51,496 bases of DNA, taken from NCBI GenBank assembly GCA_050789255.1, contig JBOZRQ010000022.1, positions 1 to 51,496 of the forward strand, in the 5' to 3' direction. This document shows positions 1 to 8,631 of this stretch, piece after piece. Both the position numbers and the translations under genes were made by a program. The stretch comes from JBOZRQ01 sp050789255 (GTDB lineage Bacteria; Bacillota; Sulfobacillia; Symbiobacteriales; Symbiobacteriaceae). The notes below the pieces were generated by a model, which ran no database searches, was not told the DNA's origin, and was given only the letters and a program-made list of their open reading frames with translations. How positions within the stretch are numbered: the stretch's first letter is position 1; each line of letters opens with the position of its first letter.

Positions 1-14
1 AAACTCTCCGTAGA
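1..14 (-). rRNA. 5' end of 16S rRNA gene (partial, continues off the left edge)
   Basis: Read on the minus strand, the window ends in CTACGGAGAGTTT, the usual start of bacterial 16S rRNA just before GATCCTGGCTCAG. Only about the first dozen bases of the mature gene are inside the window, so the exact 5' end is an estimate. The upstream leader and promoters support the call. The full gene cannot be verified from this window. Confidence 0.6.
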
Positions 15-240
15 AAAGTTTGTTCGGCTCTCATTAAAGAGTGTACGTTCGCTTGCTTCTTTGCTCTTGCACTGTCTAGTTTTCAAGGTCCCAGTCGTCG
101 TCGCCGTTCAATCGGCGGCGACAGCTTGATTAGGTTACCACGCTCTGTCGCCACTCGTCAATCCACCAAGTTCTTCAATCTCTGCGTTTGATCGATCGGC
201 GACAGGTACACATCATACCGAGATACAGACTCGAATGCAA
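15..240 (-). promoter_or_regulatory. rRNA operon promoters and antitermination leader
   Basis: Two minus-strand sigma-A-like promoters are visible. One is TTGCAT (235-240), 17 bp, TATGAT (212-217). The other is TTGACG (156-161), 18 bp, TAACCT (132-137). Downstream, the leader carries ACCTTGAAAACTAGACAGTGC (about 70-90), a phrase common in Firmicutes rRNA spacers and leaders, and a boxA-like CTCTTTAA (34-41). Two promoters in tandem are typical of rrn operons. The operon is transcribed away from the subtilase gene. Confidence 0.7.
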
Positions 241-432
241 CAGCCACATCATGGAGACGATTCCATGCGAGCAAGATCCTTAAACGTTATATGAAGAGAG
301 TGTACAACGTTATCAACCCATGCTATCATTCAATATACATATAATGGTATTGATGGTATCTGTTATTGTAATCACCTAATGTACTGGTATCGTCCCATCT
401 ACACACCTAAGGGAAAGGCAGGGCTCTCATCG
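241..432 (+). promoter_or_regulatory. Intergenic region upstream of the subtilase gene
   Basis: This AT-richer stretch separates the divergent rRNA promoters from the subtilase gene. A perfect TATAAT lies at 340-345 on the plus strand, but no good -35 hexamer sits 17 bp upstream, so the promoter call is tentative. A ribosome binding site, AAGGCAGGG (about 415-423), precedes the ATG at 433. I see no other gene here. Confidence 0.4.
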
Positions 433-1851
433 ATGTGGAGAACCCGTATTGTTCTGCTGCTGATCGCGTCCTTGCTATTGATCAGCTTGGTCTCACATGG
501 AGCCGCCGCCCCACCTCCCCAGGGCGAGGCAAAGGTCCATCCAGCGCTCTGGCGCCTGAGCGCCGAGCATCCGGACGGACTGATCCCGGTGATCGTTCAG
601 TTGGACCCACGCCGACCCATCGAGCAGGAAGAACTACCAGGCGTCACGGGAGCCCTTGATTTTGTCAACGCCCGTCTGGCCACGGTCTCGGCTCAGGCCC
701 TGAAGCGCCTGGCGGCCAATCCAAAGGTCCGCTACATCTCCTATGACGCGCCCATGGTGGCGACCGAACTGTACCAGCCGGTTACGGCCTACCCTTACGC
801 CGTGTCCATGCCGGATGGGCTGTGGCGAGAGGATTACGCAGGGCAGGGAGTCGGTGTGGCTGTTATCGATACAGGTGTGGGAAGCCACCCGGATTTGGAC
901 GGACGGGTGGCGCCGGTGGACCTTGGTGCTCGCTACGGCACCACCGACTCCATCGGTCACGGCACCCATGTGTCCGGCATTATTGCCGGACGTTCAGCGA
1001 ACGGAAGGTACGTAGGAATCGCGCCCAAAGCCCAGGTTTACAGCCTACGGGTGGTCGGCCCTGACGGCACCATCCGGGAGGGCGACCTGCTCAGGGCGCT
1101 CCAGTGGGTCTACGAGAATCGTCGAGCATCGAATATCCGCGTCGTAAACATATCGCTACAATCCTCCCTGGCAGAGAGTTACCGGACGTCTGCCATCTCA
1201 GCCGGCGTGGAACAGTTGTGGCTCGCCGGCATGGTGGTGGTCGTCTCCGCCGGAAACCAAGGCGCCGCTCCGAACGCGATGTACTACCCTCCGGCGAATG
1301 ACCCATTCGTGATCACGGTCGGTGCCATCAGCGACAACGGCACGCCAAGCCGCCAGGATGATTACGTCCCCGTGTGGAGCAGCCGCGGCGTCACCCAAGA
1401 CGGATTCGCCAAACCGGAGGTCCTCGCCCCGGGACATCGGATTGTGGCGCCGCTGGCACCCCGCTCAGTCCTGGCTGACAAGGCCCGTTCTTCGATCATC
1501 GAACGGAATTACATCCGGCTGAGCGGCACCTCCATGGCTGCACCGGTGGTCTCAGGCTTGGCGGCGGCTGTTCTCTCGTACAACCCTGTTCTGACACCGG
1601 ATCAAGTCAAGGCGCTCATCACTACGCAGACCTATGGAACCGGGTTCAAGGCGGTCGATGCCAGGCTCCTCTGGGCGGCGGTAAAGGATAAGCCGGCTTC
1701 CGAAATCCCTGCTGCAAACCTTGGCCTGACGCCGAACATCCATCTGACCAACGCCGAGTTCTCCGGCACGACCGTCTTCGATGGCAACGTGCTCTTTGAG
1801 AATGTCCTGTTTGAGAACGTTCTTTTTGAGAACGTGCTGTTTGATAACTAG
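433..1851 (+). CDS. Secreted subtilisin-like serine protease (S8) with pentapeptide-repeat tail
   Basis: Predicted secreted S8 protease of 472 residues. The ATG at 433 is preferred over the ATG at 379 because it has a purine-rich ribosome binding site and gives a standard signal peptide (MWRTR followed by a hydrophobic run ending near SHGAAA). An inhibitor_I9-like prodomain (LIPVIVQLD...RYISYDAP) precedes the catalytic domain. The triad is visible as Asp in VAVIDTGVG, His in GHGTHVSG and Ser in SGTSMAAP; Asn in SAGNQG supplies the oxyanion hole. After a linker, the C-terminus is four near-identical five-residue units (NVLFE type), encoded by 15-bp tandem repeats at about 1786-1848. The tail is unusual for a secreted subtilase. 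The gene stands alone, 38 bp before the GGDEF/HD-GYP gene. Confidence 0.93.
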   Translation: MWRTRIVLLLIASLLLISLVSHGAAAPPPQGEAKVHPALWRLSAEHPDGLIPVIVQLDPRRPIEQEELPGVTGALDFVNARLATVSAQALKRLAANPKVRYISYDAPMVATELYQPVTAYPYAVSMPDGLWREDYAGQGVGVAVIDTGVGSHPDLDGRVAPVDLGARYGTTDSIGHGTHVSGIIAGRSANGRYVGIAPKAQVYSLRVVGPDGTIREGDLLRALQWVYENRRASNIRVVNISLQSSLAESYRTSAISAGVEQLWLAGMVVVVSAGNQGAAPNAMYYPPANDPFVITVGAISDNGTPSRQDDYVPVWSSRGVTQDGFAKPEVLAPGHRIVAPLAPRSVLADKARSSIIERNYIRLSGTSMAAPVVSGLAAAVLSYNPVLTPDQVKALITTQTYGTGFKAVDARLLWAAVKDKPASEIPAANLGLTPNIHLTNAEFSGTTVFDGNVLFENVLFENVLFENVLFDN

Positions 1852-1889
1852 GCCCCGGTAGGCTTCACCTGGAGACGGAGGTGCTGAGA

Positions 1890-4592
1890 GTGCGTCGGTA
1901 TCCCCCAGCCGCACTGACGATGATTGGAGTGACCGCTCTGATAGCGGCCCTGCTCACGTGGGACAGCATTCGTCGGATCGGGCTGCCGCCCGGGAGCTTT
2001 TGGACCTTCATCGTGCTGACCGGGTTCGCCAGCATCAGCCTGCTATATCCGATCAGATCGGCTCGGGAGCAGGTCGTCTACTCCCTGGCGAACACCTTCG
2101 TCTTCGGCGCGGCCCTGCTCCTCCCCCATTCCTGGACAGCGCTGATGTGCATCGCGATCTGGTTTCCGACAATCCCCCAACGGATGAAGCAGTGGAAAGG
2201 CTACTATGTCTGGTTGCCGCCGCTCACCAACGCTGCGCAGTACATCGTGGTGACGGCGCTGGTGACCGGTCTTCTCGATGGAATGGGCGCCCACCGCCTC
2301 CTGGGGGTGGGCAGCGTGGCGTGGACCTCCGCTGCGGCGGTGCTCTTCGTGGTCGCGCAGACACTCTACGTCTCCGTGCTGGTCTCGCTCTACCGCCAGG
2401 TTCGCTGGCGCAGCCTGGACATGCTGCACGTGGACTCGATTCTCTCGGACCTGGTGCTTGCGTTTTTTGGCGTCGTGATCGCAGCCCTGTGGACCGTGGA
2501 GCCCGCCCTCCTGGTGATTGCCGGCCTCTCGCTGGCGGTGGTCTATCGGATGATGAGAGGAATCCAGTTAGTGCGGCAGGCCGAACTGGACCCCAAGACC
2601 GGCATCTACAACATCCGCTACTTCGAGGAGCAACTGAAAGCGGAGGTCAGGCGGTCCTTGAGCTTGCGGCGCCCCGTCTCCCTGATTTTCGCCGATCTGG
2701 ACTACCTGCGGTCGGTCAACAACACCTTCGGTCATCAGGCTGGGGACGCTGCGATCGTGGCGATCGCCAGCATCTTCCAGGCCCATGCAGGCAAGACGGG
2801 TATACCTGCCCGGTTCGGAGGCGAGGAGTTCGTCCTCCTGCTCCCGGGCGCCGACATCCATGAGGCGGCCTACCTCGCCGAGCGAATCCGGGAAGCGGTG
2901 GAGCAGGCCCGCATTCCCGTGGAGGGAGACCGGGTCCTGTCCATCACGATGAGTCTGGGCGTGGCCTCCTGCCCGGACGACGGCACGACCCCGGAGAGCC
3001 TTGTCAAGGCGGCCGATGAGGCGGTCTACGCAGCGAAGAGCGGGGGCCGCAATCGGGTCTGCGTGGCGAGCGACGGCGGCGAGACGAACATCAGCCTTGA
3101 GGTGATGGAGCAGCACGTCGTGGCCGGGGCCGGTGAGCAAACAGGCGCCGCGAATGAGCAAACAAGCGACAGCCCTGGCGCAGACGCCCTGCGTCCGAAG
3201 CCGGCGCTGCCGCCCGCGGCGCAACTGGTGGTTGTCGGGAGCATGCTCGCAGCGACCGGGGTTGCCGCCTGGAGCTTCGCCCGGCTGCACGGGGGCACGA
3301 ACTGGATTGCGTTGGGTATCTTCGCCGTGCTCGCCTGCCTTGGCCAGACCCTGAAGGTAACCACCCAGGTCCCGGATGGGAGCAAGGGAAGCCTGTCTGT
3401 GACCATGGCTGTGGCGCTGGCCGCCGGCACCTACCTGGGTCTGGCGGAGGCGGTGCTGGTCAACCTGATCAGCGTGGGGATGTACGTGTGGCAGTCCCCC
3501 AGTCGGGACTTGCACCGAATGATCTTCAATCTCTGCCTGGCCGCTCTCGCCGCTGCCGCCGGGGCGCTGCCCAGCGAGCTGATCCGTTACGTCCCCGGCG
3601 ACCCGCAGGCGCTGGGCTACATAACCAGCTTCGTCGGGGCTGCCCTCTACTACGTCACGAACGTAGGTCTGATGGTGCTCTTCTCTTGCGCCGTGAACCA
3701 CGAGCCTCCCCTGGTAAGCTGGCGGCGCGTGGCCTACCTGACCCCGCACTTCCTCTCCCTCACCCTGGCCGGCGGGTTCGTGGGTCGATTCTTCCCGGTG
3801 CTGGGCTGGTTTGGCACGCTGGCCCTCCTGGTGCTCCTGCTGCTCGTCCGGCGCACGTTCCAGGAGCAGGTACAGCACATGGACACGGCGCTCAAAGCGC
3901 TCCAGGACGCCCGGGACCTGCTCTTCCGGGCCAACCGGCTGGAGCGCAACAGCATGCGGGAGCTGACCGAAGCGGTCTCGGCCATCATCGATGCACGGGA
4001 CCAGAGCGTGTACGGCCACTCCAGGCAGGTCGCTCGATACGCCACAGCCATTGCTGAGGAGATGGGCATTCGGGATCCCGCTGAACTTGATGAGATTCGC
4101 ACCGCCGCCCTGCTCCACGACCTGGGCAAGGTCGGCGTGCCCGAGTCGATCCTGCACAAACCCGGGCGCCTTACCCCCGAGGAGTATGAGGTGGTCAAGC
4201 AGCACGCCGCCCTGGGCGAGCGGATTCTGGCCGAGGTGAGCACGCTGCGCCGGGTGGCCGCCGTGGTCGGCGCCCATCACGAGTACTGGGATGGGCACGG
4301 CTACCCCCGGGGCATTGCTGGCGAAACAATTCCCCTGGCCGCCCGGATCGTGGCTGTCGCTGATACGCTGGACTCCATCCTGACCGACCGTCCCTACTCC
4401 CGGGCGCGCTCACTGGCCGCAGCCCTCAAGGAGCTGCGGCGCTGTTCCGGCACCCAGTTCGAGCCGACCGTGGTCGAGGCGCTGCTCAGGCTGGCCGAGC
4501 GCTGGCCCCCGCACTACTTCAAGAACCCGATGATCGGGCCGTCCATCAACCCCCAGACCGTAGGCGAGGCGGCCTGCACCCTGCAAGCCTAG
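1890..4592 (+). CDS. Membrane protein with GGDEF and HD-GYP domains (cyclic-di-GMP turnover)
   Basis: About 900 residues. The GTG at 1890 is preferred because GGAGGTG at 1877-1883 sits 6 nt upstream; an in-frame GTG at 1881 overlaps that site. Order of parts: an N-terminal membrane region of several helices (about 1-215), a GGDEF domain (about 230-395) with an intact GGEEF active site near residue 310, a linker, a second set of membrane helices (about 440-640), a short coiled segment, then an HD-GYP domain with HD in LLHDLGKVG and with HHE and GYP in HHEYWDGHGYPRG. GGDEF domains make cyclic-di-GMP and HD-GYP domains degrade it, so this is a potentially bifunctional enzyme. Having separate membrane sensors ahead of each catalytic domain is unusual. 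It ends inside a palindrome shared with the convergent peptidase gene. Confidence 0.93.
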   Translation: MRRYPPAALTMIGVTALIAALLTWDSIRRIGLPPGSFWTFIVLTGFASISLLYPIRSAREQVVYSLANTFVFGAALLLPHSWTALMCIAIWFPTIPQRMKQWKGYYVWLPPLTNAAQYIVVTALVTGLLDGMGAHRLLGVGSVAWTSAAAVLFVVAQTLYVSVLVSLYRQVRWRSLDMLHVDSILSDLVLAFFGVVIAALWTVEPALLVIAGLSLAVVYRMMRGIQLVRQAELDPKTGIYNIRYFEEQLKAEVRRSLSLRRPVSLIFADLDYLRSVNNTFGHQAGDAAIVAIASIFQAHAGKTGIPARFGGEEFVLLLPGADIHEAAYLAERIREAVEQARIPVEGDRVLSITMSLGVASCPDDGTTPESLVKAADEAVYAAKSGGRNRVCVASDGGETNISLEVMEQHVVAGAGEQTGAANEQTSDSPGADALRPKPALPPAAQLVVVGSMLAATGVAAWSFARLHGGTNWIALGIFAVLACLGQTLKVTTQVPDGSKGSLSVTMAVALAAGTYLGLAEAVLVNLISVGMYVWQSPSRDLHRMIFNLCLAALAAAAGALPSELIRYVPGDPQALGYITSFVGAALYYVTNVGLMVLFSCAVNHEPPLVSWRRVAYLTPHFLSLTLAGGFVGRFFPVLGWFGTLALLVLLLLVRRTFQEQVQHMDTALKALQDARDLLFRANRLERNSMRELTEAVSAIIDARDQSVYGHSRQVARYATAIAEEMGIRDPAELDEIRTAALLHDLGKVGVPESILHKPGRLTPEEYEVVKQHAALGERILAEVSTLRRVAAVVGAHHEYWDGHGYPRGIAGETIPLAARIVAVADTLDSILTDRPYSRARSLAAALKELRRCSGTQFEPTVVEALLRLAERWPPHYFKNPMIGPSINPQTVGEAACTLQA

Positions 4593-4601
4593 GGCTTGCA
4601 G
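4581..4601. terminator. Palindrome holding both stop codons of a convergent gene pair
   Basis: Arms CTGCAAGCC (4581-4589) and GGCTTGCAG (4593-4601) pair perfectly around TAG. The plus-strand stop (4590-4592) and the minus-strand stop (4589-4591) overlap in its centre, CTAG. It probably limits read-through in both directions. There is no T-run on either side, so efficient intrinsic termination is uncertain. Confidence 0.5.
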
Positions 4602-5710
4602 AAGCTCCAGGCTGTCTTGGTCAGGACCCGGGCGACCGACTCCACGGAGTCCAGATCGACCCACTCGACAGCAGCGTGGGCGCCCTCCCCCGCAGGTCCG
4701 TAGATCACCGTGGGGATACCTGCTGACGAAAAGACAGCGGCGTCGGTCCAGTAAGCCACTCCAGATTCCCTGGGCAGGGCCCCGGTCACCTTCCTGGCAG
4801 CATCAACGAGGTGCCCAACGATCGGTTGGTCAGGACTGCAAAGTAAGGCCGGGCGGGAGAAATAGCTGCTTACTTCGGCTTCGACCCCGGCCGCGCGGGC
4901 GACGGCCAGAAGCTCGCCGGGCACGGCGCTCAACTCCTCGCCGGGGATGGTCCGCCGCTCCACCTCCAGCACGCACTCCTGAGCGTAGGTGGAGATGCCG
5001 GAGCCCCCGTGCACGAGGGCACAGTGCATGGAAGCAGGGCCGACCAGCGGATGCACCCGCTGGCGGAGCACCTCCTGGTCAAACATCTCCAGCGCCGTGA
5101 TCACGCGCCCCATCTTGCCGATAGCGCTGACGCCCTCGGCCCAGTTGCTGCCGTGGGCGGCCCGGCCCTGGGTCCTGATGCGGGCCCAGACGAAGCCCTT
5201 ATGGCCGAGGATCAGCTGGCCCTCGGTGGGCTCGGTTAGGATGCAGGCGTCGGCCCTGTGGCGCCGGACGTAATCGTCCGCACCGACGCTGGCGTACACC
5301 TCGTCGGCGACCAGTGCAAGGGTGACCCGGCCCCGCAAGGTTCCGGCAGCCGACAGGGAAGCGGCTGTGGCCATGACGGCTGCCAGCCCGCCCTTCATAT
5401 CATAGCTGCCGCGGCCATAGATGCGATTGCCGTCCACACGGGGTTCAAAGGCCGGGATGGTCATGCCCGCTGTCCCCACCGTATCGAGGTGGGCGCACAG
5501 ACAGAGGGTCGGGCCATCCCCGGCGCCGACCTCGGCGTGGACGTTTGCGCGCCCGGGCGCCGCCACCTCCACCCGGGCGGAGACCCCGTGGGCGTTCAGC
5601 CACTCGGCGGCGAAGGTGGCAATGGCCAGTTCGCCCTGCCCCTCGCCCGGCGCCAGGGTAGGGTTGACTGACGGGATGGCGATGAGCTCACGCAGCAGGT
5701 CCTTGATCAC
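4589..5710 (-). CDS. M20-family metallopeptidase/deacylase (ArgE/DapE/CPG2-like)
   Basis: 373 residues. Family features: LCLCAHLDTVG (metal-binding His and catalytic Asp), GRGSYDMKGG (bridging Asp), and a C-terminal region with GEGAHAAVEWV carrying the last His. M20 enzymes are cytoplasmic di-zinc hydrolases acting on N-acyl amino acids or peptides; the substrate cannot be read from sequence. Oddity: the usual Glu-Glu pair after the second conserved block reads ADEVYASVGA, with Val (GTG) where the second Glu is normally found. This could weaken metal binding or mark a divergent clade. It lies 12 bp downstream of lutC on the same strand and may be co-transcribed with it. Confidence 0.85.
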   Translation of the reverse strand: MIKDLLRELIAIPSVNPTLAPGEGQGELAIATFAAEWLNAHGVSARVEVAAPGRANVHAEVGAGDGPTLCLCAHLDTVGTAGMTIPAFEPRVDGNRIYGRGSYDMKGGLAAVMATAASLSAAGTLRGRVTLALVADEVYASVGADDYVRRHRADACILTEPTEGQLILGHKGFVWARIRTQGRAAHGSNWAEGVSAIGKMGRVITALEMFDQEVLRQRVHPLVGPASMHCALVHGGSGISTYAQECVLEVERRTIPGEELSAVPGELLAVARAAGVEAEVSSYFSRPALLCSPDQPIVGHLVDAARKVTGALPRESGVAYWTDAAVFSSAGIPTVIYGPAGEGAHAAVEWVDLDSVESVARVLTKTAWSFCKP

Positions 5711-5722
5711 GCCGAACGCCTC

Positions 5723-6409
5723 CTATCCAACAAGCAGGGTATAGGTCTCGCAGGGGCCGTGCACCCCGATGCTCAGGTCGAACTCGATGTCCGCACTCTT
5801 GCTGGGGCCGGTGGCGAAGATCACCTGGGATGGCATCGTGCCCTGGAGGGCCAGGCCACGGAAGACTTCGGCCGCCGAGGGCACCAGCTTGGCCGCCGGC
5901 ACCACCGCCGCATGCACGGGCGGCAGCAGGCTGATCAGGCGCCCACGCTCGGGCGAGGCGCTGAGCACGATACTCCCGGTCTCCACGACCGCCGCATCGG
6001 CCCCAGTGATGCCCAGGCAGCAGCGTTCGGCCAGGGTCTTCATGGCGCCGGGCGGGGCTGCCGGGTCCCAGAACACCGCCTCCAAACCCACGGCGGCAAG
6101 GGCGGCGGGAAGTCCCATCGGTGCCAGTTCCGCCTCGGCGGAGAGCAGCACGGTCTGGCTTCCATAGGTGCGGCTGGCGTCGACGGCGATCGCCACCAGG
6201 CGTGCGGTTGCCGCCGGGAAGTCGGGAAGTCGCTCAGCGAACCCGCCGAGGCCCTTCAGCTCCCGCATAAAGCGGTCGCTGGCCCACTCCAGGTCGACGT
6301 CGCCATACGGTCGGGGCAGCGATGGCCGGTCATCCCATTCGGCGCCGCTGCGAGGCCGGCTGTGGCCCAGCCGCTGTGCTACCTTGGTGAGAAAGGCTTG
6401 CCGCTCCAT
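5723..6409 (-). CDS. lutC: Lactate utilisation protein C (LUD domain)
   Basis: 228 residues, the usual size of LutC/YkgG. It has a LUD-type fold with CCLGITGADAAVVETGSIVLSASPERGR, matching the family's glycine-rich core, and a C-terminal QVIFATGPSKSADIEFDLSIGVHGP segment. LutC works with LutA and LutB to oxidise L-lactate to pyruvate. It starts directly after the lutB stop codon, so the two are certainly co-transcribed and probably translationally coupled. Family known; function here inferred from complete operon context. Confidence 0.93.
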   Translation of the reverse strand: MERQAFLTKVAQRLGHSRPRSGAEWDDRPSLPRPYGDVDLEWASDRFMRELKGLGGFAERLPDFPAATARLVAIAVDASRTYGSQTVLLSAEAELAPMGLPAALAAVGLEAVFWDPAAPPGAMKTLAERCCLGITGADAAVVETGSIVLSASPERGRLISLLPPVHAAVVPAAKLVPSAAEVFRGLALQGTMPSQVIFATGPSKSADIEFDLSIGVHGPCETYTLLVG

Positions 6410-7846
6410 CTACCGTCCCTCCTCCTTCGCCTGCAGATCGGCCCAGCGCTCCCGGAAGGGCTTCGCCGCAATGGCCGGGAAGTCGCGTCCGTCGGTCCAG
6501 GCGGCTGCCGGCCCGGGCATACTGCTCACCCACTGGCGGTCGCCCCGGGTGACCCAGCGCCCGACCTTCTGGGTGAGCCGGTAGAGCCACGGCTTGGTCC
6601 AGGCCCAAGCTACCACCCGCATCCCTAGCGCCTCCAGCCTGGAGCCCCGCCCCTCGGCGATCGCCTTGTTGCGGAGCCGGACCAGGTGGTCGTGCAGGTG
6701 GATGCCCACCGGGCAGACCTCCCAGCAGGAGCCGCACAGGCTGCTCATCTGCGGGAGCTCCTTCCACTCCTCCAGGCCCTGTGTAAGCGGAACGAAGACG
6801 GCGCCGATCGGTCCGCTGATGGGATGGCCGTAGGCGTGCCCGCCAATGTTGCGGTAGACGGGACAGGCGTTGAGGCAGGCGCCGCAGCGCAGGCAGTAGA
6901 GCGCCTCCTCGAACTCGGTGCCAAGGGCGCCCGTCCGGCCATTATCCACGAAGACCACGTGCAGCTCCTCGGGGCCGTCGCCCTCGCCCGGGCGCCGCGG
7001 CCCCGTCACCATGTTGACGTAGGTCGTGACCTTCTGCCCCGTGGCGCTCCGGGGCAGCAGCGCCAGGATCACGGACAGGTCCGCCATGGTGGGCACCAGC
7101 TTCTCGATGCCCGCCACCACGATGTGTACCCGAGGCGCCGAGGTGGCCAGCCGGCCGTTGCCCTCGTTGGTCACCAGGGTGACGGTCCCGGTCTCAGCCA
7201 CGATGCAGTTGGCCCCCGAAATACCCACATCGGCCGCCATGAACTTGGCGCGCAACTGCTCCCGGGCGACCCGGGTCAGCGTCGGGGTATCGTTGCTCAG
7301 CGGGCGCCCCACCACCTGGGAGAAGAGGGCGGCCACCTGGTCGCGGTTCTTGTGCATGGCCGGCCCGACGATGTGCGAGGGCGGCTCCTTGGCGAGCTGA
7401 ATGATCCACTCGCCAAGGTCGGTCTCCACCACCTCGACCCCGGCAGCCTCCAGGGCGCCGTTCAGATGGATCTCCTCGGTGGCCATCGACTTGGACTTGA
7501 CCGCCAGCCTCGCCCCGGCCCGCTGCATGATCCCGGCGATGATCTCGTTGGCCTCCCGCCCGTCGGCGGCAAAGTGGGCATGCCCGCCCCGGGACTCGAT
7601 GGCTGCAGCCGCCTGGCCCAGGTAGACGTCCAGGTGCTGCAGCGTGTGCGCCTTGATGGCCCGTGCCCGCTGGCGCAGCTCATCGAAGGTGCCGAGGACC
7701 AGCCCCTCCGCGGCTGAACTGTCCAGCTCGGCCATCGCCTTGGGCCGAATGGCATACTTGGCGCCCGGCCCCTTGCGGATCGCGGCCCGCATGGGCTCGT
7801 CGGCCAGGGCCTGAGCGATCCGGTCGTGCACAGGTGTAGTGCTCAC
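6410..7846 (-). CDS. lutB: Lactate utilisation iron-sulfur protein B
   Basis: 478 residues. An N-terminal LUD domain is followed by two four-cysteine ferredoxin-type clusters, CLRCGACLNACPVY (about residues 315-328) and CGSCWEVCPVGIHL (about residues 366-379), then a C-terminal LutB-specific segment. It is the electron-carrying subunit of the LutABC lactate oxidation complex. It overlaps lutA by 4 bp (7843-7846) and abuts lutC, a tight lutABC operon. No cluster cysteine is missing. Confidence 0.95.
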   Translation of the reverse strand: MSTTPVHDRIAQALADEPMRAAIRKGPGAKYAIRPKAMAELDSSAAEGLVLGTFDELRQRARAIKAHTLQHLDVYLGQAAAAIESRGGHAHFAADGREANEIIAGIMQRAGARLAVKSKSMATEEIHLNGALEAAGVEVVETDLGEWIIQLAKEPPSHIVGPAMHKNRDQVAALFSQVVGRPLSNDTPTLTRVAREQLRAKFMAADVGISGANCIVAETGTVTLVTNEGNGRLATSAPRVHIVVAGIEKLVPTMADLSVILALLPRSATGQKVTTYVNMVTGPRRPGEGDGPEELHVVFVDNGRTGALGTEFEEALYCLRCGACLNACPVYRNIGGHAYGHPISGPIGAVFVPLTQGLEEWKELPQMSSLCGSCWEVCPVGIHLHDHLVRLRNKAIAEGRGSRLEALGMRVVAWAWTKPWLYRLTQKVGRWVTRGDRQWVSSMPGPAAAWTDGRDFPAIAAKPFRERWADLQAKEEGR

Positions 7847-8577
7847 GCCAGACCCACCCCCTCCGCCAGGAGCGTGGCCAGGTGCAGGAAGCGAAGCGGG
7901 ATCCCCTGCCGGCGCGCCCGCCCCTCCAGGTTCATCAGGCAGGCCAGGTCGCTGCCCACCACCATCGACGCCCCGGTCTGGACCGCGAAGCCCAGCTTCT
8001 CGTCCGCCATGGCGCAGGAGACCTCGGGCATCTTGACGGCGAAGGTGCCGCCAAAGCCGCAGCAGAGGTCCGCCCGCTCCATCTCTACATACTCAAGCCC
8101 GACGACGCGCTTCAGCAGCCGGACGGGCTGCTCAGTGACGCCGAGCTCCCGGGTCATATGGCAGGAGCGGTGGTAGGTGGCCCTGCCGGTATGGCGGGCG
8201 CCGAGGTCCTCCAGACCCAGAACGTCGACCATGAACTGTGAGAACTCAAAGACCCGGCCCGTGACCGCTCTGACGCGCGCCAACGTAGCCGGGTCATCCT
8301 CAAAGAGCTGCGGATAGGTATACCGAACCATGGCGGCGCAGGAGCCGGACGGGGTGACCACGTACTCGCTGCGCTCAAAGGTCTCCACAAAGTGCAGGGC
8401 GAGCCGGCGGGCCTCCGCCTTGTAGCCGGCATTGTACATGGGCTGGCCGCAGCAAGTCTGCTGCGTGGGGAAATCCAGGCTGACGCCGTGCCGGCGCAGC
8501 AGCCGATAGACGTGCTCGCCCACGTCGGGGTAGATCGTATCAGCAACGCAGGTCATGAAGAGTGATGCCTTCACCAT
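7843..8577 (-). CDS. lutA: Lactate utilisation protein A (CCG-domain oxidoreductase)
   Basis: 244 residues with two CCG cysteine-rich domains: TCCGQPMYNAG in the first half and LCCGFGGTFAVKMPE in the second, as in LutA/YkgE and glycolate oxidase subunit F relatives. It is the first gene of the lutABC operon. Lactate use is often controlled by LutR or catabolite repression, but I could not identify an operator. The 54 bp upstream separates it from the MBL hydrolase gene on the same strand. Confidence 0.94.
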   Translation of the reverse strand: MVKASLFMTCVADTIYPDVGEHVYRLLRRHGVSLDFPTQQTCCGQPMYNAGYKAEARRLALHFVETFERSEYVVTPSGSCAAMVRYTYPQLFEDDPATLARVRAVTGRVFEFSQFMVDVLGLEDLGARHTGRATYHRSCHMTRELGVTEQPVRLLKRVVGLEYVEMERADLCCGFGGTFAVKMPEVSCAMADEKLGFAVQTGASMVVGSDLACLMNLEGRARRQGIPLRFLHLATLLAEGVGLA

Positions 8578-8631
8578 GGGAGCGTCCCCCTCATCGGTGG
8601 CAGACTTTGAGAGGGATATACCACGCCTGCC

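Noticed and set aside
2568..4298. 576-codon open frame antisense to the GGDEF/HD-GYP gene
   Set aside because: Shadow of a real gene with intact catalytic motifs; no domain of its own.
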